A DNA stretch of 64,000 nt from contig NZ_CP082286.1 in NCBI RefSeq assembly GCF_019880245.1, positions 1,072,521-1,136,520 on the forward strand. The letters run 5' to 3'. The stretch's first letter is position 1; every line of letters starts with the position of its first letter. The DNA is from Halobaculum roseum (GTDB lineage Archaea > Halobacteriota > Halobacteria > Halobacteriales > Haloferacaceae). The position numbers and the translations under genes are program-made. Shown in pieces: positions 48,841 through 56,950 of this stretch. Below the pieces are notes generated by a model that did not search any database, was not told the DNA's origin, and saw nothing but the letters and a program-made list of their open reading frames with translations.

Positions 48841-49332
48841 ATGAAGGACGGCGAGCTGGATTCGGTCGACAGACACATCCTCTATTACCTCCAGCAGGAC
48901 GCCCGGGGGACCTCCTCGAGCGACATCGCCGAGAAGCTCGACCTCTCGGCGAGCACGGTCCGGACCCGACTCAACAAGCTCGAGGAGTCGGGGATCGTCC
49001 GCGGCTACCACATCGACATCGACTACGACCTCGCGGGCTACCCGCTGTACACGAAGATCGTCTGCACCGCGCGCGTTCCCGAGCGCGACGAGTTGGGGAG
49101 GAAGGCGCGGGAGATCCGCGGCGTGACGGCGGTGCGGGAGATCATGACCGGCGAGCGGAACGTGTACGTGAACGCGATCGGCCGCGACCACGACGACCTC
49201 GACCGGATCAACCGGGAGCTGGACGAGTTGGGGCTGGAGATCATCGACGAGCAGCTCATCCGCGACGAGCACGTCTGTCCGTACCGCGGCTTCCTCGACC
49301 CCGAGGAGGACCCGGAAGCCGACGAGCAGTGA
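48841..49332 (+). CDS. Lrp/AsnC family transcriptional regulator
   Basis: A 163-residue DNA-binding protein. The N-terminal HTH (MKDGELDSVDRHILYYLQQDARGTSSSDIAEKLDLSASTVRTRLNKLEESGIVRGYHIDIDYD) matches Lrp/AsnC. Residues 65-140 form the effector domain (IVCTARVPERDELGRKAREIRGVTAVREIMTGERNVYVNAIGRDHDDLDRINRELDELGLEIIDEQLI). Its length and the RDEHVCPYRGF end fit haloarchaeal Lrp-type proteins. The ATG at 48841 is chosen over longer starts. It probably controls the adjacent amino acid permease, based on divergent position. Confidence 0.88.
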   Translation: MKDGELDSVDRHILYYLQQDARGTSSSDIAEKLDLSASTVRTRLNKLEESGIVRGYHIDIDYDLAGYPLYTKIVCTARVPERDELGRKAREIRGVTAVREIMTGERNVYVNAIGRDHDDLDRINRELDELGLEIIDEQLIRDEHVCPYRGFLDPEEDPEADEQ

Positions 49333-49488
49333 TCGGACGGGGTAGGCGCCCACCCCGTTCACGCCGGGTCGCCGCCGCGATCCCGGCGCGCGCCGAGGGG
49401 GGCTGCACGCGACAGTCCGGTCCCGTCGCGCTCGGGAGTCGCCGCGATGGCGACACGCTCAGGGGGCGTCGCCCGGATCGGTCGTGAC

Positions 49489-49776
49489 ATGCCCGCCGAC
49501 CTCGACGAGAAGACGACCCGGTACGGGGAGATGCTCGCGGACGCGCTCGCGGCGGCGGAGGTGTCCGTCCCCGAGGGGACGCCGCTGCACGGGATGGCCC
49601 TGGAGTGCGAGGAGATGGCCGCCTCATACCTCGAGGACGGCCGCCACTTCCGCGAGAACGACGACCCGGTGAACGCGCTGGCGTCGTACTCCTACGGCTA
49701 CGGCTGGCTCGACTGCGGCATCCGCATGGGGCTGTTCGCGATCCCCGACGACACCGAGCTGTTCACCACGGAGTGA
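49489..49776 (+). CDS. DUF357 family protein
   Basis: A 95-residue helical protein (MPADLDEKTTRYGEMLADALAAAEVSVPEG...) matching DUF357, an archaeal family of four-helix-type small proteins. The conserved MALECEEMAASYLEDGRHFRENDDPVNALASYSYGYGWLDCGIRMGLF is clear. Its function is unknown. The ATG at 49489 gives the family's start; an upstream in-frame ATG at 49447 adds 14 residues of low-complexity type. It is separate from the following Usp gene. Confidence 0.85.
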   Translation: MPADLDEKTTRYGEMLADALAAAEVSVPEGTPLHGMALECEEMAASYLEDGRHFRENDDPVNALASYSYGYGWLDCGIRMGLFAIPDDTELFTTE

Positions 49777-49777
49777 C

Positions 49778-49834
49778 GACGCCGACGGCCTCCCCGGACG
49801 CCGACGGCCTCCCCGGACGCCGACGGCCTCCCCG
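49778..49834. repeat. 19-bp tandem repeat, three copies
   Basis: The unit GACGCCGACGGCCTCCCCG occurs three times without gaps (49778-49796, 49797-49815, 49816-49834). It lies between the DUF357 stop and the promoter of the double-Usp gene. Likely a slippage product. Confidence 0.9.
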
Positions 49835-49854
49835 AGCGCGGGAGCCGGCGGCGG

Positions 49855-49883
49855 ATTTATCGTTCGATCCACACAACGTTGTG
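49855..49883 (+). promoter_or_regulatory. TATA box and palindrome of the double-Usp gene
   Basis: ATTTATCG (49855-49862) lies 24 to 31 bases before the ATG at 49886. The perfect 12-bp palindrome CACAACGTTGTG (49872-49883) sits between them and ends two bases before the start codon, so it covers the expected transcription start. It is a strong operator candidate. Confidence 0.55.
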
Positions 49884-49885
49884 AC

Positions 49886-50875
49886 ATGGAGGACATGGAG
49901 TTCGCGGACGTCGTCGTCGCGACCGACGGGAGCGAGCCCGCGGCGGCCGCCGTCGAGACGGGACTGTCGCTGGCGACCGCCCTCGGCGCGCGGCTCCACG
50001 CGTGTACGGTGGTCGACCCGTTCGCCATCGGTCAGCGACTGCCCGACCTCCGGGCGGCCCGCGAGGAGGCCGACGAGCGCGTCGCCGCGATCGCCGAGCG
50101 CGCCCGGGAGGCCGGCGTCGACGCGGAGCCGGTCGTCCGGGAGGGAACCCCACACCGGGAGCTGTCGGCGTACGTCGACGATGTCGGCGCTGACCTGTTC
50201 GTGATCGGCACCCACGGCCGCGGCGGGGCGCGGCGCGCGCTGCTCGGGAGCGTCGCCGAGAAGCTCGTGCGCACGGTCGAGGTGCCCGTGCTCGTGGTCC
50301 ACGGGAACGACCGACCGGGCGATGACGGCCCGAACTGGACCGACGCCGCGGAGATCGTGCTCGCGACCGACGGCAGCGACGCGGCCGCGCCCGCCGAGCG
50401 GACCGGCGTCGCGCTCTCGGACGCACTGGGCGCACGCCTGACCGCCGTCAGCGTCGTCGACGAGTCGGGCACCGTGGCGAACGTCGGCGGGGGGATGCTC
50501 ACCGACGAGACGATCGCGGCCGTCAGGCGGGCGCTCGACGAGCGCGCCGGCGACGCCGTCGAGCGCGTGGTCGAGCGCGCCCGCGAGGCCGGCGTGGAGG
50601 CCGCGGGCGAGGTGATCGGCGGGGAGCCGAGCCGCGCGATCTGTGGGTACGCGAGCGACGCCGACGCGGACCTGATCGTCGTCGGCACCCACGGCCGGGG
50701 GGGCATCCGACGGATCGTGCTCGGCAGCGTCGCCGAGCGCGTGATCCGCGGGGCCGACCGACCGGTCCTGGTCGTCCCGGCGGCCGCCGGCGACCTGGCT
50801 GAGGACGAGGGCGACGCGGAGGCAGAGGCAAACGAGGAGGCGGATACCGAAGCGGAACCGAAGGCCGAGGAGTAG
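49886..50875 (+). CDS. Tandem universal stress protein (two Usp domains)
   Basis: A 329-residue protein with two Usp domains. Domain 1 (residues 5-140) opens FADVVVATDGSEPAAAAVETG and ends with VIGTHGRGGARRALLGSVAEKLVRTVEVPVLVVHG. Domain 2 (residues 152-295) opens EIVLATDGSDAAAPAERTG and ends VVGTHGRGGIRRIVLGSVAERVIRGADRPVLVVP. Both have the full ATP-binding motif G-x2-G-x9-GS. The last 25 residues are Glu/Ala-rich. Twin Usp proteins work as pseudo-dimers. The promoter carries a 12-bp palindrome at the start site, which suggests control by a dimeric repressor or activator. Confidence 0.92.
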   Translation: MEDMEFADVVVATDGSEPAAAAVETGLSLATALGARLHACTVVDPFAIGQRLPDLRAAREEADERVAAIAERAREAGVDAEPVVREGTPHRELSAYVDDVGADLFVIGTHGRGGARRALLGSVAEKLVRTVEVPVLVVHGNDRPGDDGPNWTDAAEIVLATDGSDAAAPAERTGVALSDALGARLTAVSVVDESGTVANVGGGMLTDETIAAVRRALDERAGDAVERVVERAREAGVEAAGEVIGGEPSRAICGYASDADADLIVVGTHGRGGIRRIVLGSVAERVIRGADRPVLVVPAAAGDLAEDEGDAEAEANEEADTEAEPKAEE

Positions 50876-50890
50876 GCGTCGCACTCGGCG

Positions 50891-52402
50891 TCAGTCGAAC
50901 CGAACCTCCGGGCCGTCGTCGCCGTCCTCGACGGTGAGCCCCAGCGCCTCCAGGTCGTCGCGCAGGCGGTCGGCCCGCTCGTAGTTGCCGGCCGCGCGCT
51001 CCTCCTCGCGCACGTCGAGCACGAGCTCCGCCAGGTCGCCGACGAGTTCCACGTCGCCGCCGGCCTCGCGGCCGAGTTCGAGCCCGAACACGTCGCCGCC
51101 GAGCTCCTCGAACGTCTCGACGGCGCGGCGGAGGCCGCGGTAGTCGTAGGCGCCCCCGGCGTCGGCGCGGTCGTCGGCGGAATCCACGCCGTCGACGTGT
51201 CGATGGACGGCGTTCCCGAGGTCCAGCAGCGCGCCGAACGCCTCGCGGACGTTCAGGTCGTCGTTCATCGCCGCGGTGAACGTCTCGCGGGCGTCGTCGA
51301 CGGCCGCGCGGAGGTCGTCGTCGGTCGCCTTCGCGCGGGCGTCGACGGAGTCGCAGGCGTCGACCGCGGTCTCGTAGGCGCGTTCGAGTCGCTCCCAGCG
51401 CTCCTCGGCCTCCGCCATCGCGTCCTCGGAGAAGGTCTGGTCGCCGCGGTACTGCGCGCCCAGATAGAACGTCCGGATGACGTTCACCCCGAACTCGTCC
51501 AGGGCGTCCTCGACGGTGAAGAAGTTGCCGAGGCTGGAGGACATCTTGTCCTCGGTCGTCTCCAGCAGGCCGTTGTGGAGCCAGTAGCGGGCGAACGTGT
51601 GACCCGTGGCGGCCTCGCTTTGGGCGATCTCGTTCTCGTGGTGCGGGAACACCAGATCCCGGCCGCCCATGTGCACGTCGAGGGTGTCCCCGAGGTGGGT
51701 CGTAGACATCGCCGAGCACTCGATGTGCCAGCCGGGGCGACCCTCCCCCCACGGCGACTCCCACGTCTGGCCCGTCGGGAGGTCGCCCTCGTGGTCGTGT
51801 TTGCGGTGCTCCCGGACGGCGTCCTCGCTCACGCCGTCTGCCTTCCACAGCGCGAAGTCTCCGGGGTGGCGCTTCTCGGCGAGCACGTCCTCGTCCTCGT
51901 CGGCCTCCAACTCGTCGGGCCGTTGGTTCGAGAGGTGTCCGTAGTCCTCGAAGCTGGTCACGTCGAAGTAGACGGAGCCGTTCGTCTCGTAGGCGTGTCC
52001 CGACTCGATCAGGCGCTCGACGAGCCCGATGATCTCCGGGACGTGCTCGGACACCCGGGGGTACACCGCCGCGCGCTTGAGGTTGAGCCCGCGCATGTCC
52101 TCGATGACCTCGCGGGTGAAGTGGCGGGCCACGTCCGCCTCGGTGTCCCAGCCCTCGCGCTCGCCGACGCGGGCGGCGATCTTCTCGTTCACGTCGGTGA
52201 CGTTCTCGACGTGACGCACGTCGTAGCCGAGGTGATCGAGCCACCGGTGGAGCACGTCGGCGTGGAACCACAGCCGGGCGTGCCCGAGGTGCGCGTCGTC
52301 CGAGACCGTCAGCCCACAGACGTACAGCAGGACCTCGTCGTCGCTGGCCGGCTCGAACGCCTCCCGTTCGCCCGTCAGGGTGTTGGTCACGGACAGACCC
52401 AT
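50891..52402 (-). CDS. cysS: Cysteinyl-tRNA synthetase
   Basis: A 503-residue class I aminoacyl-tRNA synthetase that charges tRNA-Cys. It has the zinc-binding LYVCGLTVSDDAHLGHARLWFHADVLHRWL (including the HLGH form of HIGH), GWHIECSAMSTTHLGDTLDVHMGG (zinc Cys and His) and the KMSSS loop (TEDKMSSSLGNFF). The C-terminal DALR-type domain and the short terminal helical part (AAGNYERADRLRDDLEALGLTVEDG) fit. The start ATG at 52402 gives MGLSVTNTLTG. The gene is alone; the next gene upstream on the minus strand is 148 bases away. Confidence 0.95.
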   Translation of the reverse strand: MGLSVTNTLTGEREAFEPASDDEVLLYVCGLTVSDDAHLGHARLWFHADVLHRWLDHLGYDVRHVENVTDVNEKIAARVGEREGWDTEADVARHFTREVIEDMRGLNLKRAAVYPRVSEHVPEIIGLVERLIESGHAYETNGSVYFDVTSFEDYGHLSNQRPDELEADEDEDVLAEKRHPGDFALWKADGVSEDAVREHRKHDHEGDLPTGQTWESPWGEGRPGWHIECSAMSTTHLGDTLDVHMGGRDLVFPHHENEIAQSEAATGHTFARYWLHNGLLETTEDKMSSSLGNFFTVEDALDEFGVNVIRTFYLGAQYRGDQTFSEDAMAEAEERWERLERAYETAVDACDSVDARAKATDDDLRAAVDDARETFTAAMNDDLNVREAFGALLDLGNAVHRHVDGVDSADDRADAGGAYDYRGLRRAVETFEELGGDVFGLELGREAGGDVELVGDLAELVLDVREEERAAGNYERADRLRDDLEALGLTVEDGDDGPEVRFD

Positions 52403-52550
52403 ATCGGGCACGGCTACGCGGTCCTCCGTGTTAAACGGTCGAAGATCGAGTCGAGTCGAAGGTCGGGTCGGGTCGAACACCGAGTCGACCGGCGGCGACG
52501 CGAGGCGCCGGCGGGATGTCGGCCGCCGTCGAGGCCGCGTGCCGGCGGCC

Positions 52551-53126
52551 TCAGCCGTCCAGCGCGGCCTCGACCGCACGCAACGCGTCGGCGCCGGCGC
52601 GGCCGGCCACCACCACGGCCAGCCCGGTCGGCGTCACCCCGGCGGCGTCGACGGCGACGCCCGCGACGCGGAGTCGCCCGAGCACGCGTTCGAGCGCGCG
52701 CGGGTCGACGTCGCCGGCGGCGACGACCGCGGTCGCGTCGCCCGCGCCGGCGGCGTAGGCGCTTGAGCCGACCGCGAGCACTGGCTCCGCGGTTTCGTCG
52801 TCGCCGTCGCCGCCACGGTCGTCCGTGTCGTCACCGGCGTCACGGTCGTCGCCGCCGGCGACAACGGCGTCGACGGGATCGACTGCGCCGACGCCGCGTT
52901 CCATCCGGACGCGCGCGCCGGCGTCGCCCGGGGCGTCGGCGTCCGACTCCGCGCGGTCGTCCAGTTCGTTCGCGAACCGGCGAAGCGCCGTCGCCACCGC
53001 GTCGCGGTCGGCGTCGATGTCGAGCGTCGCCGCGGCGGCCGCGTAGTTCACGACGCCGGCGCGGAGGGCGTCGTACAGGAACGGTCGCTCGCGGACGGCG
53101 GCGCGGGTCTCCTCGGCGACGGTCAT
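52551..53126 (-). CDS. Conserved haloarchaeal hypothetical protein
   Basis: A 191-residue acidic protein with no membrane segment. Residues 1-55 (MTVAEETRAAVRERPFLYDALRAGVVNYAAAAATLDIDADRDAVATALRRFANEL) look like a compact helical domain; residues 60-115 are Asp/Gly-rich and disordered; residues 120-191 (VLAVGSSAYAAGAGDATAVVAAGDVDPRALERVLGRLRVAGVAVDAAG...) resemble an ACT-like or similar small beta-alpha domain. The ATG at 53126 is chosen because a TATA-like box (CATAATCG, 53151-53158 on the plus strand) lies 25 to 32 bases upstream. I recognise no known function. Confidence 0.7.
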   Translation of the reverse strand: MTVAEETRAAVRERPFLYDALRAGVVNYAAAAATLDIDADRDAVATALRRFANELDDRAESDADAPGDAGARVRMERGVGAVDPVDAVVAGGDDRDAGDDTDDRGGDGDDETAEPVLAVGSSAYAAGAGDATAVVAAGDVDPRALERVLGRLRVAGVAVDAAGVTPTGLAVVVAGRAGADALRAVEAALDG

Positions 53127-53150
53127 CGACGGAAGGGCGGCGCGGGCGGA

Positions 53151-53158
53151 CATAATCG
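53151..53158 (-). promoter_or_regulatory. TATA-like box of the 191-residue protein gene
   Basis: On the minus strand this reads CGATTATG, 25 to 32 bases before the ATG at 53126; it favours that start over an ATG further upstream in the same frame. Confidence 0.45.
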
Positions 53159-53276
53159 CGACGGTTCGGACGCCCGAGGAACGGGCGGTCGCCACTGAAG
53201 CACGTTTCAGTAACACGCCGGACAGAAACATCATTCAGATTACTGTTTAGTGGGGCCGGGCCGATCGATCACTTGC

Positions 53277-53531
53277 ATGAGACGGCCCACCCACGGCGGA
53301 CGCGGTGTCCCCGAGACGGACGTATCGGTCGGCCCGACGGCGGCGGCCGCGGCGCTCGCGCTCGCCGCGTTCCTCGCGTACGCGTTTCCCCCGGTCGCGA
53401 CGGCGGCGGTCGGCGCGGCGCTCGCGCTCGCGGGGCGACGGCTTGTGCTCGCGATTCGGGCACGGGCGGCCCGCGATCGCCGCCGGCGACGGCTCTGTCT
53501 GCCCGGCACCCGCGCCTGCGTCGAGGTCTGA
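53277..53531 (+). CDS. Small membrane protein with a basic C-terminus
   Basis: An 84-residue protein with a hydrophobic hairpin at about residues 20-52 (VGPTAAAAALALAAFLAYAFPPVATAAVGAALALAGRRLVLAI) and then an Arg-rich stretch (RARAARDRRRRR) and CLPGTRACVEV. The topology (basic end cytoplasmic) is like many haloarchaeal small membrane proteins. Support is weak: no family is recognised, though an AT run at about 53238-53250 could be its promoter. ATG at 53277 is the likely start. Confidence 0.5.
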   Translation: MRRPTHGGRGVPETDVSVGPTAAAAALALAAFLAYAFPPVATAAVGAALALAGRRLVLAIRARAARDRRRRRLCLPGTRACVEV

Positions 53532-53635
53532 TCCGATCCCGCTCCGGTTCCCGCTGACGCCCCTCCCCCGCATTCGCTCCCGGTCCCCCTGACCCCCCTC
53601 CCGCGTTCGATCGCCGCGCCCCCTCCCCTGCCGAA

Positions 53636-53644
53636 GGCGTAAAG
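53636..53644 (+). promoter_or_regulatory. TATA-like box of the CbiX-DR2241 operon
   Basis: GCGTAAAGG lies 25 to 33 bases before the ATG at 53669, with the usual leaderless spacing. Confidence 0.45.
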
Positions 53645-53668
53645 GTCGCTCCGGCCCTCGATTCGTCC

Positions 53669-54547
53669 ATGAGTCAGGCGCTGGTCATCGTCGCCCACGG
53701 GTCGCACCTCAACCCCGGGTCGAGCGCGCCAACCTACGACCACGCGGACACCATCCGCGCGGCCGGCGCGTTCGACGAGGTTCGCACCGGCTTCTGGAAG
53801 GAGGAACCGAGCCTCCGCGAGGTGCTACGCACCTGCGAGGCCGACGAGGTGTACGTCGTCCCGATGTTCATCTCGGAGGGCTACTTCACCGAGCAGGTGA
53901 TCCCCCGCGAGCTCCGCCTGGACGGCTGGGACGTCGCCGACTGGGACTCCGACGGCCTCTCGGCGGACGTGGCGACCTACACCGCCGAGGACACCGGCCA
54001 GACGGTCCACTACTGCGGGCCGGTCGGCACCCACGAGTCGATGACGGACGTACTCGTGCGCCGCGCCGAGAGCGTGACCGAGGATCCCGACGTGGGCGAT
54101 GGGTTCGGCTTCGCCGTCGTCGGCCACGGCACCGAGCGCAACGAGAACTCCGCGAAGGCCATCGAGTACCACGCCGAACGCGTCCGCGAGACGGGGCGCT
54201 TCGAGGAGGTCCAGGCGCTGTACATGGACGAGGAGCCGGAGGTCGACGACGTGACCGACTACTTCGAAAGCGAGGACGTGGTCGTCGTCCCGCTGTTCGT
54301 CTCCGACGGCTTCCACACGCAGGAGGACATCCCCGAGGACATGGGCCTCACCGACGACTACCGCGACGGCTACGACGTGCCCGCCGCGGTCGACGGCCAC
54401 CGGATCTGGTACGCCGGCGCCGTCGGCACGGAGTCCCTGATGGCCGACGTGGTACTGGAGCGGGCGGCCGACGCCGGCGCCGACGTGAGCGCCGCCATCG
54501 AGTCGGTCCGCGAGACGACCCGCGTCGCCCCGGGGGCGGACGACTGA
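53669..54547 (+). CDS. cbiX: CbiX/sirohydrochlorin chelatase family protein
   Basis: A 292-residue two-domain chelatase-like protein. Domain 1 starts MSQALVIVAHGSHLNPGSSAPTYDHAD, with the family's catalytic His in AHGS; domain 2 starts FGFAVVGHGTERNENSAKAIEYHAER, with a second HG. Each half has the VVVPLFVSDGFHT or VYVVPMFISEGYFT strand and His characteristic of CbiX/SirB. It inserts Co or Fe into the tetrapyrrole of cobalamin or siroheme; which metal is not known. The DR2241 gene begins immediately after the stop (TGAATG), so both are expressed together. Confidence 0.9.
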   Translation: MSQALVIVAHGSHLNPGSSAPTYDHADTIRAAGAFDEVRTGFWKEEPSLREVLRTCEADEVYVVPMFISEGYFTEQVIPRELRLDGWDVADWDSDGLSADVATYTAEDTGQTVHYCGPVGTHESMTDVLVRRAESVTEDPDVGDGFGFAVVGHGTERNENSAKAIEYHAERVRETGRFEEVQALYMDEEPEVDDVTDYFESEDVVVVPLFVSDGFHTQEDIPEDMGLTDDYRDGYDVPAAVDGHRIWYAGAVGTESLMADVVLERAADAGADVSAAIESVRETTRVAPGADD

Positions 54548-55678
54548 ATGCTCGCGCGACAGTTCGACGCGCTGCTTTCGGCCGCCGACGCCGACGGCGG
54601 GGTCGACTTCGACGGCCTCCGCGTCGCCCGCGACGACGACGGCGGCTACACCTTCGCCACGCCCGAACACGAGGCGACGAACCTCTCGGAGTCGGAACTC
54701 CACGCGCACGCCGACGGAAGCCCGTACGTCACCGACTGGTACTTCTGGGAGCGCGAGGTGCAGCGCCACGACTCCCCCCGTCGAGCGTTCCTCCGACACG
54801 CCGAGGCCGCGGACGACCACGACGCGGCCGCGCGCTACGACGCCCTCGCCGACGGGATGGTCACCGAGTGGGGGCAACTCCGCATCGAGGCGACCCTCGC
54901 CGACGCGGGCGACGGGGTCGGCAGCGCCGACGGCTCCCGTCGCTACGACGTGCGCCACGTCGACGACGCCGACCGCGCGGTAGAGGACCTGGAGACGTAC
55001 GACGACCCCCTCGACGCCCGCGAGCTGGCGAAACACGACGACGACGGGATGTACCGCCCGCTGAAGACCGGGACGAACATGCCGACCGGCTGGGCGTTCC
55101 ACGACCTGAACTGGCGCGACGCCGTGGAGACGGTCGAGACGCTGTACCCCGCGACGGTCGCGAACTGGTACCGCGAGCGGCAGGGGCGGCTCGACATCGA
55201 CCACTGGACGGACACGACCGACCGCCAGACGGGCATCTACGGGATCGTCTCCGAGTTGCCCCGCGAGGCCGTCGAGTGGGTCGCCGAGGCCGCCTGCGAC
55301 GACTCCCAGTGTGTCAAGCGTCGCGAGTGGCAGTACGACGAGGGCGACGAACTCGCGGCCGACGGCGGGACCGGCGCGTTCCCGTGCCGGGAGCCGTGCT
55401 CGCTGGTGATCGCCGCCGCGCGCAAGTGGACGAAGCTGGAGGAGGAGGAGCCGCGCGAGTACACCTTCCGCCTCACCCCCAGCGAGAAGGAACAGATCGA
55501 GGGGGTCATCGACGCCGTCGCCGACGGCCGCGTCGACGAGATCCGCGAGGCCGACGTGTACGAGGACGCCAACCGCTACCGGACGCGATACCTGCGCGCG
55601 AAGCTGTTCGACGACCACGGCAACCTCGGCGGTGTCGCGACCGAGCCCGAGGACGGGCACGGCGACCACGAGGACTAA
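54548..55678 (+). CDS. DR2241 family protein (probable Fe-S cluster protein)
   Basis: A 376-residue soluble protein of the DR2241 family, often beside CbiX in haloarchaea. Features are the opening MLARQFDALLSAADADGGVDFDGLRVARDD, a central segment PLKTGTNMPTGWAFHDLNWRDAVETVETLYPATVANWYRERQGRLDIDHWTDTTDRQTGIY, and a Cys cluster near residues 251-290 (ACDDSQC, then PCREPC), which probably holds a 4Fe-4S cluster. It starts in the base after the cbiX stop and is likely to work with CbiX in tetrapyrrole metal insertion. The reaction is not known. Confidence 0.85.
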   Translation: MLARQFDALLSAADADGGVDFDGLRVARDDDGGYTFATPEHEATNLSESELHAHADGSPYVTDWYFWEREVQRHDSPRRAFLRHAEAADDHDAAARYDALADGMVTEWGQLRIEATLADAGDGVGSADGSRRYDVRHVDDADRAVEDLETYDDPLDARELAKHDDDGMYRPLKTGTNMPTGWAFHDLNWRDAVETVETLYPATVANWYRERQGRLDIDHWTDTTDRQTGIYGIVSELPREAVEWVAEAACDDSQCVKRREWQYDEGDELAADGGTGAFPCREPCSLVIAAARKWTKLEEEEPREYTFRLTPSEKEQIEGVIDAVADGRVDEIREADVYEDANRYRTRYLRAKLFDDHGNLGGVATEPEDGHGDHED

Positions 55679-55717
55679 CTCGGGCGACAACGCCGCGACC
55701 CGCTTCTCGACGACCGT

Positions 55718-56461
55718 CTATCCGAGCAACAGGAACCCGGCGACCAGCACGGCGACGAACACCGCGACCACGCCGAGCGTGACCGCGAGCCCGTCGAGCG
55801 TCACGGCGACGATCCCAGCCCCGACGAGCGCCGCGGCCGCCAGCGCCGCGACCGCGAGCGTCCCGGGCTCCGGCGAGGGGATCCCCGCCTCGTCGTCGAC
55901 CGCCGTGTCCGCGGCGTCGCGGGCGCGGTCGACCCACTCGTCGAGCCGCCTGCGGGCCGCGGCCGCCGGTTCCGGCCCGTCGTCGTCGTCGTCCGGTTCC
56001 GCGGCCGGTGTTGACTCGGCGGCCGTCGGGTCGGCGTCGCTCGGCGACGGCACCTCCGAGGACTCCTCACCCGCGGGATCGTCGCCGGCCGCGGGTTCGT
56101 TGCCCCCGGAGGAATCGTCGCCACTCGCGGTCGCCGACGGCGCGACCCGAACCGGCACGGTCGTCGCCTCGGCGCCGTGGCCGACGACGACCTCCAGGGT
56201 CCCCGTAACCGCCTCGTCCACGGGCGCGACCGTCACCCGAACCGTCCGGGTCGCCTCCTCGTCGACGTAGTGGTTGGGCGGCGCGACGGACGCGACCGCC
56301 GCCAGCGGTCCGTCGAACCGCAGATGGACGTGGACCGGCTCCCCCTCGTTGCGTAGCGCGACGGCGAACTCCCCGTCGGCGGCGAACGACTCCGGCGCGG
56401 TCACCTCGTTGAGCCGATCGCGGTTCAGCGTCACCCCCAGGATGGCTGCCTCTGACGACAC
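55718..56461 (-). CDS. Membrane-anchored protein with acidic linker and two C-terminal helices
   Basis: A 247-residue protein. Residues 1-115 form a beta-rich domain (AAILGVTLNRDRLNEVTAPESFAADGEFAVALRNEGEPVHVHLRFDG, then a CARDB-like TRTVRVTVAPVDEAVTGTLEVVVGHGA). Residues 118-165 are a Ser/Asp/Glu/Pro-rich linker. The C-terminus has a pair of hydrophobic helices (TLAVAALAAAALVGAGIVAVTL and VTLGVVAVFVAVLVAGFLLLG). No N-terminal signal peptide is seen. The GTG at 56461 fits a TATA-like run 24 to 33 bases upstream. No known function. Confidence 0.72.
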   Translation of the reverse strand: MSSEAAILGVTLNRDRLNEVTAPESFAADGEFAVALRNEGEPVHVHLRFDGPLAAVASVAPPNHYVDEEATRTVRVTVAPVDEAVTGTLEVVVGHGAEATTVPVRVAPSATASGDDSSGGNEPAAGDDPAGEESSEVPSPSDADPTAAESTPAAEPDDDDDGPEPAAAARRRLDEWVDRARDAADTAVDDEAGIPSPEPGTLAVAALAAAALVGAGIVAVTLDGLAVTLGVVAVFVAVLVAGFLLLG

Positions 56462-56484
56462 AGGTTGCCCTCCCGCGGAGACGG

Positions 56485-56494
56485 GAAAAAAGTT
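56485..56494 (-). promoter_or_regulatory. TATA-like box of the acidic-linker membrane protein gene
   Basis: On the minus strand this reads AACTTTTTTC, 24 to 33 bases before the GTG at 56461. It supports the GTG start, as no in-frame ATG fits this spacing. Confidence 0.5.
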
Positions 56495-56571
56495 CGTCGC
56501 CACGGCGACGGCGACGGTGTGGCGGCGACGCGGCGGCGACGGCGACTCGCTCGCGGCGGCGCGTCCGGGGT

Positions 56572-56763
56572 CTACTCGCGCATGTCCGGCGGCAGCAGGT
56601 TCGGGATCCCGTCCTCGATGGGGTACGTCTCGCCGCAGTCCGTGCAGGTGAGCGTGCCCGCGATGATCTCGCCCTCCTCGCCCTCCTCGCGCTCGGTCAC
56701 CTCGAGCTCGAGGTCGTGCTTGTCGAGCGGACAGCAGACGATGTCCAACAGGGACTCCTTCAT
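56572..56763 (-). CDS. Trm112-like methyltransferase partner protein
   Basis: A 63-residue zinc-ribbon-type protein of the Trm112 family: MKESLLDIVCCPLDKHDLELEVTE, then CTDCGETYPIEDGIPNLLPPDMRE. The Cys pairs (CCPLDK and CTDC) could bind zinc. In archaea and eukaryotes Trm112 stabilises and activates several methyltransferases acting on tRNA, rRNA and release factor. It is transcribed in the same direction as purA and separated by about 190 bases, with no obvious functional link. Confidence 0.85.
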   Translation of the reverse strand: MKESLLDIVCCPLDKHDLELEVTEREEGEEGEIIAGTLTCTDCGETYPIEDGIPNLLPPDMRE

Positions 56764-56950
56764 TGGCCGGTTCGTGGCGCGGGGCGGTCAAAAGCGTGCG
56801 GGTTCCCCGCGAGGGGCGGCGCCGATCGCACGAGTGCGCGTCCCGGCGGACGACCGCGAGGCGGAGCTGTCGGCGGTCGAGGCGGTGAAGCCGGCGATAG
56901 CCGAGAACCAGCCGCGCCGTGTGCATCCGGGCGGTCGCCGGCGACGACAC

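Noticed and set aside
49778-49834. Three 19-bp units as a regulatory iteron or CRISPR
   Set aside because: No spacers and no replication gene nearby; simple slippage is the easier explanation.
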